Assembly (NCBI GenBank): GCA_037447655.1
Contig: JBBHKE010003361.1
Coordinates: 64,001-128,000, forward strand
Length of the DNA: 64,000 nt
Source: Zygnema cylindricum
Taxonomy: Eukaryota > Streptophyta > Zygnematophyceae > Zygnematales > Zygnemataceae
Direction: 5' to 3'
Notes under the pieces: generated by a model
Databases searched by the model: none
Told to the model about the DNA's origin: nothing
The model's input: the letters and a program-made list of their open reading frames with translations, nothing else
Part shown: in pieces, positions 22,432 to 32,493 of the stretch
How the letters are laid out: every line of letters begins with the position of its first letter
How positions within the stretch are numbered: position 1 is the first letter of the stretch
Made by a program: the position numbers and the translations under genes

Positions 22432-22639
22432 TTCTAGTCAATCTTTAATTTCAAACCACACTTCTCCCTCCAAAAAATTAGCTTAGGGGAAGGCACTGGT
22501 TTGGTCATCATATCTGTTACCATCTCACTATCTGGTCGGTACTCTAAACTGGTTATTTTGTTTTCTACTTTCTCTCTAACAAAGCTGAGCCTGATGTCCA
22601 TGTGTTTGGCTTTAAAATGATGTTTAGAATTGGCAGAAA

Positions 22640-25098
22640 TAGCGATAACTGCCTCATTATAACAAAAAAAATTTGCACACCACCTTCAGGTGATCAAGCT
22701 CACCAAGCAAAGACTTGACCCACATCAATTCTTTTACAGCAGAGCAAGAGGCCATATACTCATCCTCTATGGTGGCCAGAGCAATAACTTTTTGTTGTTT
22801 GCTACTCCAACAGCAAGCCCCATCACCCACATATAATACATATCCAAAAGTGCATCTCCTCATCAGAGCATCACCATAACTGGCATCACTCCAAGTAGTG
22901 ATGTCAATATTCTCCCCACCCAAATAGAACCATAGATCCCTAGTTCCTATCAAATATCTAAGGACTCTCTCAGGTGCCTCCCAATCCCTCTTAGTGGGAG
23001 CATTTAGACTTCTACTCAGCACTCCTACAGGTGCAGCTTAATCTGGCCGGGTACAATTCATAAAACAGATTAGACTTGCCACTACTTGCTTGTAAGGAAT
23101 AGTCTGCATGAACTTGTGTTCTTCAGGAGATAATTCCTTGTCTAAGATTATGACTTCTTCTTCCTCACTCCCCTCACTTCCCTTTTTCAACTCCATTGGA
23201 GTTGTACAACTATTAGCTTTATCCATTTGAAATTTTTCAAGCAAGTTCCCTATTGCTTCCTTTTCAGTCAATCTTATAATCTTTCGTTTTCAGTCTCTCT
23301 CTACTTAAATTCCCAAAATATATTTTGCTTCCCCCATATCCTTCATTTCAAATATCCCCTTAAGATCGGTTTTCAGTATATTTATTTTTTCCATTGATTT
23401 ACTTAAAACAAGCAAATCATCAACATAAATTGCAATAAATATAACACCTTCCTAATCTTCGAAAACATAGATTGAGTGATCTGAGCTGATCTGGATATAT
23501 CCCTGACCGGTAAGAAACTCATCAAGCTTCTTATTACACTGTCAGGCGCCTGTTTCAAACCATAAAGAGATTTAATCAGCCGGCATACCTTACTCTCCTC
23601 TCCTTCTCCCACAAACCCTTCGAGTTATCACATGAAAATCTCCTCTTCCAATTCTCCATGCAAAAAGGCTGTCTTGATGTCCATCTAGTGCACTTCCATG
23701 TCTCCCGCTGCTGCTAGGCAGAGAAGAATGTAGACGGAGGGAAATTTGACAACCGGGGCAAAGGTTTCCTCGAAGTTAATTCCCTCCTTTGTATAAATCC
23801 CTTTGCCACTAATCTAGCCTTGTAGCGCTCGATTGTGTTATCTGGGTTTAGTTTTAATTTGAATACCCACTTACATCCGATTGGTTTTCGGTTAGGTGGA
23901 CAATCCACCAGCTCCCAAGTATCGGCTGCCATAATTGAGGCCATCTCCTCATTGATGGCTGTCTTCAACTGATATCTTTCTGAACAAGTCATCACCTCTT
24001 CATAAGTTTGAGGTTCATCTTGATGAGATAGTTTAGTTACCTTGTTATTAACTTATTTTTCTTGCAATCTTTTGCTACTTCTCTTTTCCCCCTCAAAATG
24101 TGAGGCCAGAATAGATGGTTCTTGTAGATTCTTTCGAACAATCTCGGCTTCTTCCCTATCCTTTGATTTCGAATCAATTTCCACCACGTCTTCCGCTTCA
24201 GGTAGAGTTGCCACTGGAGTTTCCACTGCCGAGTCCTTTTCAGTCTGATTTGTACCTGCAAGAATGTCATCTTCTCTAAAACCTGAATAGTTAGGAAGCT
24301 CAAAGTCATCGGAATTTTCTGACTCAAAATTGATTCTTACTGACTTTGTATACTTGAAGGGATCCACACACTTTCCTTCATCCATAACTACTCGATGCTT
24401 TACTAAAATTATATTTTCCATTTTTTGATCATAAACTCTATATCCTTTATCATCCTCATCATATCCTAACAAGTATCCCGTTTTTCCTTTACGATCTAGC
24501 TTCCAATTTGACTGATCTGTATCTAGACTGAATACTTGACTATCGAAAACCTTTAAGTGAGATATGTCTGGTTTCCGGCCTGTCCATCTCTCATTAGGTG
24601 TTTAATCTTTTACAGATGAAGTAAGAAATTTTTTTTTGAGGTAATTAGCACAGTTCATTGCTTCTACCCAAAATCTTTTTCCTATCTTTTTATCTGACAA
24701 CATACTTCTAGCACTATCACTTAGTGTTCTGTTAATTCTTTCAGCTACCCTATTCTGTTCTGGGTTATCTGGAACTGTCTTTTGGTGTTGGACTCCATCT
24801 TCCCTCAAAAAATCCTCAAACTGGTTAGAAGTATACTCCCCACCTTTGTCACTCCTTACTCTCTTGATTGAAGTTTCATGGAGTTTTTCACTCCATGCTT
24901 TATATTGTCTGAAAAAATCCTGAGCTTTTTACTTATTTTTCAAAATATACACCCAGGAATACCCAGACCAATCACAGTGATAGTCATCATAAATTGGTTT
25001 CCCCCCTGTGAGGGCACTTTAGCCGGTCCCCAAATATCTGTAGGTACTAGATCTAGAATTTTTTCTCCCTTATAGGTGGCTTTTTTAGGAAAGGTTAA
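22640..25098 (-). pseudogene. pol: Copia pol: integrase, reverse transcriptase, RNase H
   Basis: Reading the minus strand from 25098. The integrase core has KRVRSDKGGEYTSN (second catalytic Asp) and QNRVAERINRTLSD (catalytic Glu), followed by the MLGYDEDDKGYRVYD domain at 24472. The RT starts at 23995 with GCKWVFKLKLNPDNTIERYK and RLVAKGF; YVDDLLV (active site) is readable near 23411-23430. RNase H at 23022-22657 has TWSDASYGD and EDEYMA. The domains fall in several frames with stops between them, for example near 24605 and 23640. Known function is copying element RNA into DNA and inserting it. This copy cannot make a full protein. Confidence 0.85.
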
Positions 25099-26295
25099 TC
25101 AGTGTGTTTTACCTTGAGCACAGCCACTACAATCACTTATATTATCACTTTCACTGAACTTTATCCCTTCCACCACTCCCATCTTTTTCATCTCTCTTAA
25201 CTTGTCTAGATTCACATGCCCAAGCCTCTTATGCCACATCATAATATCATGAACACCAGAATAATAAAGTTTCTTTCTTTCATTACTTAAAACCAGCCTA
25301 ATTATCCCATGGCTACCTTTCTCATCAATGAAATAGACATCCTCCTCAAAATTAGCAGTGAAGACTCCTTCCCTATTGCTAGTAAAAAAACCCTTATCAT
25401 CTAATACAGATGTAGAGATGAGGTTTTTGTTCAGCATCGGAATAAACAATACATCGGAGAATGTTACTATGGATGTCTTTCCTTCTACTAACACTTTCAG
25501 ATCTACCGATCGTACAAGAGTAGTGGTGACTATCCTCCCATCCCCATACTCTATCTCTACGGTGACAATCTTTCTTATCTTAGTGAACAGGTGCCTATCC
25601 TTACACATGTGCATGGAGGCACGTGAATCTACAATCCAGTCTGCTTCACCTTTCAATCCACCGTAAGCACATTTCTGCCTTCGTGGAATTTTGACCTTGT
25701 TTTTCGCCTCCAACTCCTCATCTAAAAGGAGCTCATCGTCCTCGTCCTCGGATTCCGCCTCATGTACCTGTGTCACAAGGGCCTTTTTCTTTCCTCTTGA
25801 GGTACCACCGGTTTGCCCCTCCTTTAACCGAAGCTCGGTTAGCTTAGTGCACTCTGCCATATAGTGCTCAGGTTTTTTACAAAAATGACATAAACCTTTG
25901 GGAGCCCTTGGTCCAAACTCGTCGGTCTGATTTTTCTGCTCTCTCCCCCCATAGTTTGCGACCGGTTTCCGAGAATCCTTGTTCCTCCAATCGGTCGCTA
26001 TTGCCAAGGCTTGGCCACTCTTTCCTCCCCTTCGAATCTCAATCGTATTCTCTCGAATGAGAATCATCCCTACCACTGAGTTCCATATCCACCTTGAGTC
26101 CGGCAAGTCCTACACACGGTTGACTATGTTCTTTAACTCATCAGGTAACTTCATCAATAAACAGTTAACCTTTTCTTTTTCACTAAAATCTTTTCCCGCA
26201 CTCTCTAGCTCCATGAAGAGTGTAGCAAACTCATTGCAAAAATCGAATATCTTCACCCCTTTGTATACATACTCCTTAACTTTCTGATCAGCCAA
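25099..26295 (-). pseudogene. gag: Copia gag, protease and pre-integrase region
   Basis: 26295-26110 encodes gag helix sequence (MADQKVKEYVYKG, MKLPDELKNIVNRV). After a stop, a 335-codon frame (26106-25099) gives SRWIWNSVVGMILIRE, a zinc knuckle CHFCKKPEHYMAEC, an acidic linker (EAESEDEDDELLLDEELE), and a protease site reading WIVDSRAS where the family has DSGA. It ends in the pre-integrase domain MWHKRLGHVNLDKLREM with CSGCAQGKTH. The Gly-to-Arg change in the protease active site should inactivate it. The terminal TGA replaces an expected Arg codon. Confidence 0.85.
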
Positions 26296-26300
26296 CTGTT

Positions 26301-27111
26301 TGTTGATATTTGAGTATTTTCTAGGTTTGTATTAGGATAGAAAAAGAGCTAAGGCGGTCTGCCTCTAACTCCCCTCTCCAAGCCCCCACACTTGTTGTAG
26401 TTACTCAAGGCTGGATAGGGAGCTAGAGCCATGGCTGCCTAAACTCTCTAGAGAAGACAGGGAGTAATTTAAATAGACTTACCAAAAGTTAGTAGACGGA
26501 CCTAGGAATTGATCCTGGTACCTGCCGTCCATCAATTTACATTAGCCGTTAGCTCTAGCCGTTAAGTCTAAGACACATATTACGTTATATAGGGTTTAAT
26601 AAATATATAAATTGTTACATGTACATTAATTCGTTGAACGGCGAATAGATACCTTGTACATAGATACAGTTTGATTTAGTACGAAGTACGGTATTGGGAC
26701 AGAACGGATACCGCGCATTTGTTTCGATAGCGAAACAAATACCGCGCGTCGAATTTCAACCGGTTTATAGCCGGTTTTGATCGGACGGCCGCGATAGGCG
26801 CCGCGATCACGGAAAAGGCACTTTTGGCATTTTACGGTCTTTGCCACGTCAGATGACACGTGGCGTGATAACATTGGATTACAGGAATTCCGGAGATTAC
26901 AAGAACTAATCCTGTTTTGACACGTGTCGACATTTTGGCCATGTCGTACAATGGCCGTACAGAAAGTACACCGGCACCTGTACTTTTCTATAAGACACAC
27001 TAATTTGATTGGTGCCGTACTTCAGTAGATAGAGTTTTAGAGAGGGAATAGGACTTAGAAAATTTTGGGTAGGTAGCTGCCTCTCCTAGAGAGCACTCTA
27101 TATAAATGGCA
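26301..27111 (+). repeat. Copia-B LTR, 3'-truncated
   Basis: Starts TGTTGATATTTGAGTATTTT, interrupting the minus-strand gag, and matches the first ~810 bp of the LTR at 29707-30891. It breaks off at TATATAAATGGCA (27099-27111), where gypsy integrase begins. TATATAAAT is the likely TATA box of the LTR promoter. ACACGTGGC (26856) and ACACGTGTCG (26920) are G-box/ABRE-like. Confidence 0.75.
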
Positions 27112-27990
27112 TGTCCCCCGATTGTCCATCTCCGGAAGCACAACCGCCTGAGCCGACGCAGCCCCTGAAAGGATGGGATGTCTGCCGAAGAGAATGAAGT
27201 ATGGGCTATAGGAGTGGAGAGATGCTTGCCTGCTGAACCTGTACCCCATGGCAATCCAAGGCACCCGTGTGTCCCATTCCCCCAAATCCTCTTCCACCAC
27301 ATATTTCCGTAGTGACCGCTTCACTGTCTATACTCACCTCTTGGCCAATCCGTCGGTTTGGGGGTCGTCTCGGCTAGTCAACCTGTGGTCAATGAAGCAC
27401 TTCTCCAGAAGATTAGAAAATTCTCTAGCAAACTCGGAGCCCTGATCTGTCAGAACTTCGGCTGGGGCTCCAAATTAAGACAACACTCTCTGCAAGAATG
27501 CGTCCGCGATCGCTTTGGACTCCTTTCGAGAATGAACCACCAATTCAATCCATTTAGAGAAGTGTTCAATCATGACCTGACCAAAACGGTTCCACCTCCG
27601 GCTAGTGGGAAGTGGTCCCAGCAGATCTAGTTACCATCTGTAAAACATTCCCCAAATGGGGAGGGAGTGAAGTTCAGTCACACCCTTTTTGTCAATAGCA
27701 CCTTTCACTCGGTCACAGGAAGGGCACGTCTGCACCACACAATTGACCTAGGCCCACAACCCATGCCACCTATACGACCCTGTGACTAGCAAGGTGGTTC
27801 GTTTCTGTCAAAGTGCCCGCATTGTAGGTGAAGCCGAACAATGAGCGTTTCCCGATCTGCCGGAGGAGGAACCACTTTCCTCGTCCTATCGGCCCATTTC
27901 CGGAGAAAGATGCCTCGGTCCCATTCATAAGCCGCCATTCGGTTTTGAACACGGGACAATTGACTTCCGGCAAGGTGGGGTAGAGGAGAG
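27112..27990 (-). pseudogene. pol: Ty3/gypsy integrase, decayed
   Basis: Minus-strand reading gives a Cys-rich stretch (CVVQTCPSCDRVKGAIDKKG), then LDLLGPLPTS (first Asp) and VLTDQGSEFAREF (second Asp). QTDGLAKR stands where QTDGLAER would carry the catalytic Glu, so that residue appears lost. Downstream follow MKRSLRKYVVEEDLGEWDTR and SYSPYFILFGRHPIL, typical of gypsy integrase C-terminal parts. Several TAA/TAG/TGA codons interrupt it. The C-terminal end is cut at 27112 by the Copia-B LTR. Confidence 0.8.
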
Positions 27991-27995
27991 CCCTT

Positions 27996-29706
27996 CTAGA
28001 TAGATTGGAGGGAATCGCTGTCATTCCATATATCCTTCTGGCCGACTCTAATGGGGGCCTGCCCCTCTACATCTGCAGCAAAAGTTGATAGTTCTCCTTC
28101 GGCCCGAGGCAGCCAAATAAAAGCAGAGGAAGCCTGGATAAGTCCCAGGTTGAGCTTAGGGTCCTCGTCGTGCCGCGCCCCAGTAAAGTCTCTGGTGGAA
28201 GGGTCCGGATTCCTGCTGAGTCCGTCGGCATTCCCATGAATCTCCCCGGCTCTATGGATGATACTGAAACCATATTCCTGCAAGATGAGAACCCATCTAG
28301 CCAATTTTCCAGTCAACTTATTGTTCTCCATGATCCATTTGAGGGGCTGGTGATCCGTAATAACGGTGAAGTGTACTCCATAGAAGTAAGGCCGGAAGTG
28401 CTGGATGACCCAAACCAGGGCGAGTAATTCCCCATGGTAACTGTTGTAATTCCCCTCGGCTCTGTTAATACTCCGGCTTGGGTAGGCCACGACATACTCA
28501 GCCCCTGCGTCGTCTAATTGAGCCAAAATTGCTCCCAATCCGAACCTGCTCCAATCTGTATAAAGGAGAAAAGGCCGTTGGTGATCGGGCATCTGGAGCA
28601 CAAGATGCTGTTTAAGGGAATCCTTCTGGAATAGGAATGCTATCTGCTGTTCTTCCTTCCACTGCCACTCCTGGTCCTTTCGCAACAATTGGTTCAATGG
28701 CTCAGCGTGGCTACTGAATTCAGGAATAAACAGCCGGTAATAGTTGGCAAGGCCTAGGAAAGTACGAAGAGCAGAAATGTCCTGCGGGGGTGGAAGAGCG
28801 TCTAGGGCTGCCACCTTAACCATGTGGGGACCCATTGTCCCGGGGGTCACCTCATGACCCAGATAAATAATTTTCTGCACCCCAAAGATGCCCTTCCCCG
28901 GGTGACACTTCAAGCTTGCTGCTTGGAGTGCCCGGAGAACGATCTGTATATGCTCTAAGTGTTTTTCGAATGTCTTGAGAAAATGATAACATCGTTGATA
29001 TAACACTGTGCGAAATCAATTCCCCGGAGAGCCTCGTTCATGGCTTATTGGAATTTGGCAGGTGTATTCTTGAGGCCAAATGGCATGTACAACAATTCAT
29101 ATAGCCTAGATCCGGCCGAAAAAGCAGTCCTCTCTCGATGTTTCGGCTCCATTGCAATCTGGTGGAATCCATTATTCATATCCAAAGTGTAGTAAATGGT
29201 GGCCCTAGCAAGAGAGTCGAAGATTTCTTCCGGGGTAGGCATAGGATAACGGTCGGAGACAGTTGCCGCATTGAGCATCCGATAGTCCCCACACATCCGA
29301 AAATCTACAGTTTTTCCGGAGGAGTCTTTCTTTGGCGGGAGCATGCTTGGTGAGGCAAACCCATGTAGTCTTGTACTCTCCTGAACTAGCCCAGCTTCCA
29401 CCAAAGTCTACACCTTTGAAGTGATGATCTCCTTCTCCTTGAAACTAAGAGGGTACTGTTTCTGCCAAACAGTAGCCGTCTCGTCGATCAGGTCAATCCG
29501 AAAAGGAGTCCCTTTATAGATCCTTACATTGGTGTCAGACCAGGCAAACACCTACCAGTTCTCTTCTAACAGCTGGAGCCGTGCCTTCTGCTATGGGTCT
29601 AGCTGTTCACCTAGAGTCCAGTCCATCTTCCCGGGTTCCATTGCCGCTAATGCTTCCGGTGGTCTACCCAAGAGAGAGATGTCGAAGGTCAGCTCTACCT
29701 GTGGGT
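27996..29706 (-). pseudogene. pol: Ty3/gypsy reverse transcriptase and RNase H
   Basis: From 29706 down: a linker (ALAAMEPGKMDWTLGEQLDP), then RT with VEAGLVQESTRLHGFASP, VDFRMCGDYRMLNAAT, YTLDMNNGFHQIAM and LLYMPFGLKNTPAKFQ. After a TAA comes CYINDVIIF, where the active site should read YxDD, so one catalytic Asp is Asn. A frameshift follows. The 336-codon frame 29006-27996 carries the RT thumb (GHEVTPGTMGPHMVKVAAL, LRTFLGLANYYRLFIPEFS) and RNase H with TDWSRFGLGA, HGELLALVWVIQHF, ITDHQPLKWIM and NADGLSR. It is cut at 29706 by a Copia-B LTR. The upstream part of the same gypsy element may be the open frame at 32494-34023. Confidence 0.85.
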
Positions 29707-30891
29707 CGTTGAAATTTAAGTATTTTCTAGGTCTAGAGTTTGTAAATATAAAAGGCAAAAAGGGGACAGTGACAGCCTGCCTCTAACTCTTCACTCAAGT
29801 CCCCACACTTGTCGCAGTCACTGAAGAGGAGGAGTTGGATCCATGGATGCCTAGGCTGTCCAAAGAGGACAGGAAGGCCAATCTTGATAGAGTTATCTAA
29901 AAGGATTGACGGACCCAGGATTCGATCCTGGTACCTTTCTTCCGTCTAATCAGCCGTTAGCTTTAACCAATATGACTAGAGCCAGTGCTAGAGTACATTA
30001 GGTTTGACAGATATTTATATTTGTACACGTAGACTAGTTCGTATAACGGGAAATAGATACGCAATACATAGATACAGTTTTGTATAGTACGGAGTACGAT
30101 TTAATGTATTTTATGAAACGGATACCGCGCATTTGTTTCGAACGCGAAACAAATATTGCGCGTATTTTCAACGACTAAAATTTTATCTGGTTTGATCGGA
30201 CGGCCACGATAGGTGCCGCGATCACAGAACATGTACTTTTGGCGTTTTTCAGTCATCGCCTCGTAATGTGACACGTGGCGCAAGAATGATGGATTGCGGC
30301 GACTCCTGAGATTTCGGAAACAAATCCGGCTAGGACACGTGTTGACAATTTGGCCATGTTGTACTATGGCCGTACAAAAAGTACATCGGCACCTATACTT
30401 TTTTGTACGACACAGTAAATTGATTGGTGCCGTACTTCAGTAGATAGAGTTTTAGAGGGGGAATAGGACTTAGAAAATTTTGGGTAGATAGCTGTCTCTC
30501 CCAGAGAGCACCTTGTATAAATGGCAAACTTTGATCAGCCATAACTATCAATTTACTTGACCATTTTCAGTGATTCTTTTTGCTGCGGACTCAGGGGAGT
30601 CCAGGCTACACAGGGGTGTAGTCGGTCAGAGTTTTTGTCTGCCAGGGTGGCTGCATTTCTAAGGGAAAGTCAAAGTGGGTGAATGTGTCCAAATCTCATA
30701 TTCTAACTTTGCATTCTGTGGTGGAACTGAGCACACAGAAAGTGTTATTTCACAGGGGTGAATCTATATTGGGGTTCTGACTGTCAAGGGGTCAGTCACT
30801 TGGGTTTATATTAACTTGGAGTCGGCACTATCTAGATTAGCTTCTTTTGGATCTGCATACTCTGAGGGCCAATGGAGGTCTCAGAGTTTCA
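29707..30891 (+). repeat. Copia-B 5' LTR
   Basis: 1185 bp, starting CGTTGAAATTTAAGTATTTT (first base T to C) and ending GGTCTCAGAGTTTCA. TGTATAAATGG near 30512 is the TATA-like site, and ACACGTGG and ACACGTGTTG lie near 30270 and 30333. Its last 20 bases contain the gag start codon. Confidence 0.8.
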
Positions 30892-31487
30892 GGTTATGGG
30901 CCCACCATCTAGGGTGCCTATGTTCGATGGAACAGACTTCACTTATTGGGAGTTTACAATGGCGGGATTGCTTTTTGAGAAACACTTATGGGGAATTGTT
31001 TCGGGACAAGTGAGATGTCCGCCACCTGGCTTTGGAGGAGCTTACTATGGAGATTCATCTGAGGCTGCCCAGAATAACAACCGGAGCTCAGATGCAACGG
31101 AAGGTGAAGGGAAGAATCTTTCCGTGGATGGGGAAATAGGGGAGAAGGAAAAAGGGACACCTATGGTGAGGGGAGCTAGGCTCTCAGCTATGGTACCACA
31201 TGTAGGGATTAAAACTGAAGAAAATGACAGAAAAATATGGGAATACAAAAACACTATAGCAAAACATCTCATACTTAGATATGTGTCTAAGTCGATAGCT
31301 ATCACTCTTTTAAGTCTAACCAAGTCTTCAGAGATATGGGAAGTACTAATTCAGATTTATAAGAGTGAGACTATTCAGAGGCAGCAATTAGTAAAACAGG
31401 AAATAGATGCCTATGTTTATAAAGGCGGTAGCATGATAGAGTTTTGCAATGATATTGCTGCGTTATATGTTGAGCTAGCTAGTGCGG
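30872..31487 (+). pseudogene. gag: Copia-B gag, 3'-truncated
   Basis: Starts with ATG at 30872, 20 nt inside the LTR (MEVSEFQVMGPPSRVPMF), and is open for ~205 codons. Landmarks are FTYWEFTMAGLLFEKHLWG near the N-terminus, a variable Gly/Glu-rich insert, then the UBN2-type core NTIAKHLILRYVSKSIAITL, SSEIWEVLIQIYKSE, IDAYVYKGGSMIEFCNDIAA and LYVELASAGY. At AGY (31487) it switches into the 3' part of a Copia-C LTR and stops at 31510. No zinc knuckle or pol follows. In the related element at 38.4-40.3 kb, gag continues past this point. Confidence 0.8.
30892..30907 (+). other. Primer-binding site (internal tRNA-iMet)
   Basis: GGTTATGGGCCCACCA lies directly after the LTR. All 16 bases pair with the anticodon region of plant initiator tRNA-Met. 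It is read in the gag frame as VMGPP. Confidence 0.8.
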
Positions 31488-31650
31488 GATATTCTGATAG
31501 AGTTTTGTGAGGTTAGGATGCTTGTATATGAATTTTGAGAACTTAAGAACAGCTGTTTGGTAGGATTCTTGATAGCTTCTGAGAGTGTATCATGTCTACT
31601 TCTACTACTACTGCTGCTCCTTCACCTGCACCGGTGGTTGTAGAACAACA
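31488..31650 (+). repeat. Copia-C LTR, 3' end only
   Basis: Nearly the same as the reverse complement of 56042-56215 (TCTGATAGAGTTTTGTGA.. to ..GGTTGTAGAACAACA). Its upstream ~700 bp are missing, because the junction falls inside Copia-B gag. An ATG at 31592 opens a frame (MSTSTTTAAPSPAPVV) one base out of phase with the gag that follows. Confidence 0.7.
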
Positions 31651-32271
31651 GTTATGGGCCTGTCATCAAGAATTCCTATCTTTTCCGGGGATAAGTATGT
31701 CTACTGGGCGGATATGGTGGAAACGCATTTTGAAACTGTAAATCTTTTGGATATATTGGATGGTTCGCTGGATGAATCTGATCCGTCGTGGTCTAAGAAA
31801 AATACGCAAGCTCGTTCTATTTTGAAACTTTGTATATCTGAGGACTTAGCTATGTCTCGGATAAAGATGAAAAAAGCAATTGATATCTGGAAATCTCTTA
31901 AAAGTGATTATGAAAAGGCCATTGTCCAGGAAGAGCTTCTATTGGCTGGGAAAATTTGGGACTATAAGTACACTTGCGGTATAATGGCTGAATATTCTAA
32001 CAAATTTCGTATCCTTGTAGATGCACATGCTTCTGCAGGTGGGGTGTTTCCTCCTTTTCAACAGGCGGCACTGCTCATGAGGGGTCTCCCTCGTAGTATG
32101 AAAGGAGCATCTGACATGCTCAAACAAAAAGATAAAGCTAGCTGGACTTTACAGTTAGCCATCAATATTTTACTAGAGGAGGAAGCTACATCTAATATTC
32201 TCAATGTAGAGCAAGTAGAGGCTTTTAATTCAGACTTTGAGAGAAAAGGACAGTTTTCCCTCCTCCAATAG
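31651..32271 (+). pseudogene. gag: Copia-C gag, partial
   Basis: The primer site GTTATGGGCC (31651-31660) is followed in frame by MGLSSRIPIFSGDKYVYWAD, parallel to MGPPSRVPIF in the other families. About 200 codons are open: NLLDILDGSLDESDPSW, SILKLCISEDLAMSRI, AIDIWKSLKSDYEKA, EYSNKFRILVDAH, ALLMRGLPRSMKGASDML and LQLAINILLEEEA. This is a full UBN2-type gag core. It ends near 32265-32271, where sequence on the gypsy strand resumes. Zinc knuckle and pol are missing. Confidence 0.8.
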
Positions 32272-32493
32272 GAAGGGCTGTTGTACCAGCAGTGGTCCCC
32301 CCCCCCGCTGAGGAAGGTCTTGCTCTTGAAGAAGTTGGATAGTCGTCTGCTCCTCTATATCCAAGAGAGGTGCGTGCTTGACGGAGAACTTCCTCTTCTG
32401 ATGGTATGTGAAGACGAGGTCTAGGTCCCCGGGGAATGGATGATGGCGGAGAAGGTGAAGACTAGAAGCTTGGAGGAGAAGGTGACTGTTTCT
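32272..32493 (-). other. Downstream remnant of the 509-codon frame
   Basis: Minus-strand translation one frame over stays Pro/Ser/Arg-rich and ends with IEEQTTIQLLQEQDLPQ. This suggests the open frame at 32494-34023 once extended to ~32275, where it is cut by Copia-C gag. A run of ten C's lies at 32300-32309. Confidence 0.4.

Larger units (their letters stand above)
21361..26300 (-). mobile_element. Copia-A-type retrotransposon, 5'-truncated
   Basis: A minus-strand Ty1/copia element: 3' LTR 21361-22420, polypurine tract, then RNase H, reverse transcriptase, integrase, protease and gag in the copia order (gag-PR-IN-RT-RH reading from high to low coordinates). Gag is cut at codon LADQKV near 26300, where a plus-strand Copia-B LTR begins. 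The 5' LTR and primer site are missing. Many stops and frameshifts make it defective. Confidence 0.85.

Noticed and set aside
13530-29706. Reassigned stop codons (TAA/TAG read as Gln), as in some green algae
   Set aside because: In-frame stops replace Arg, Ser and Val as often as Gln (for example TGA for Arg before LTFP at 25.1 kb, TAA where FQRAMN is expected at 29.04 kb). Frameshifts are equally common, so ordinary decay explains them.
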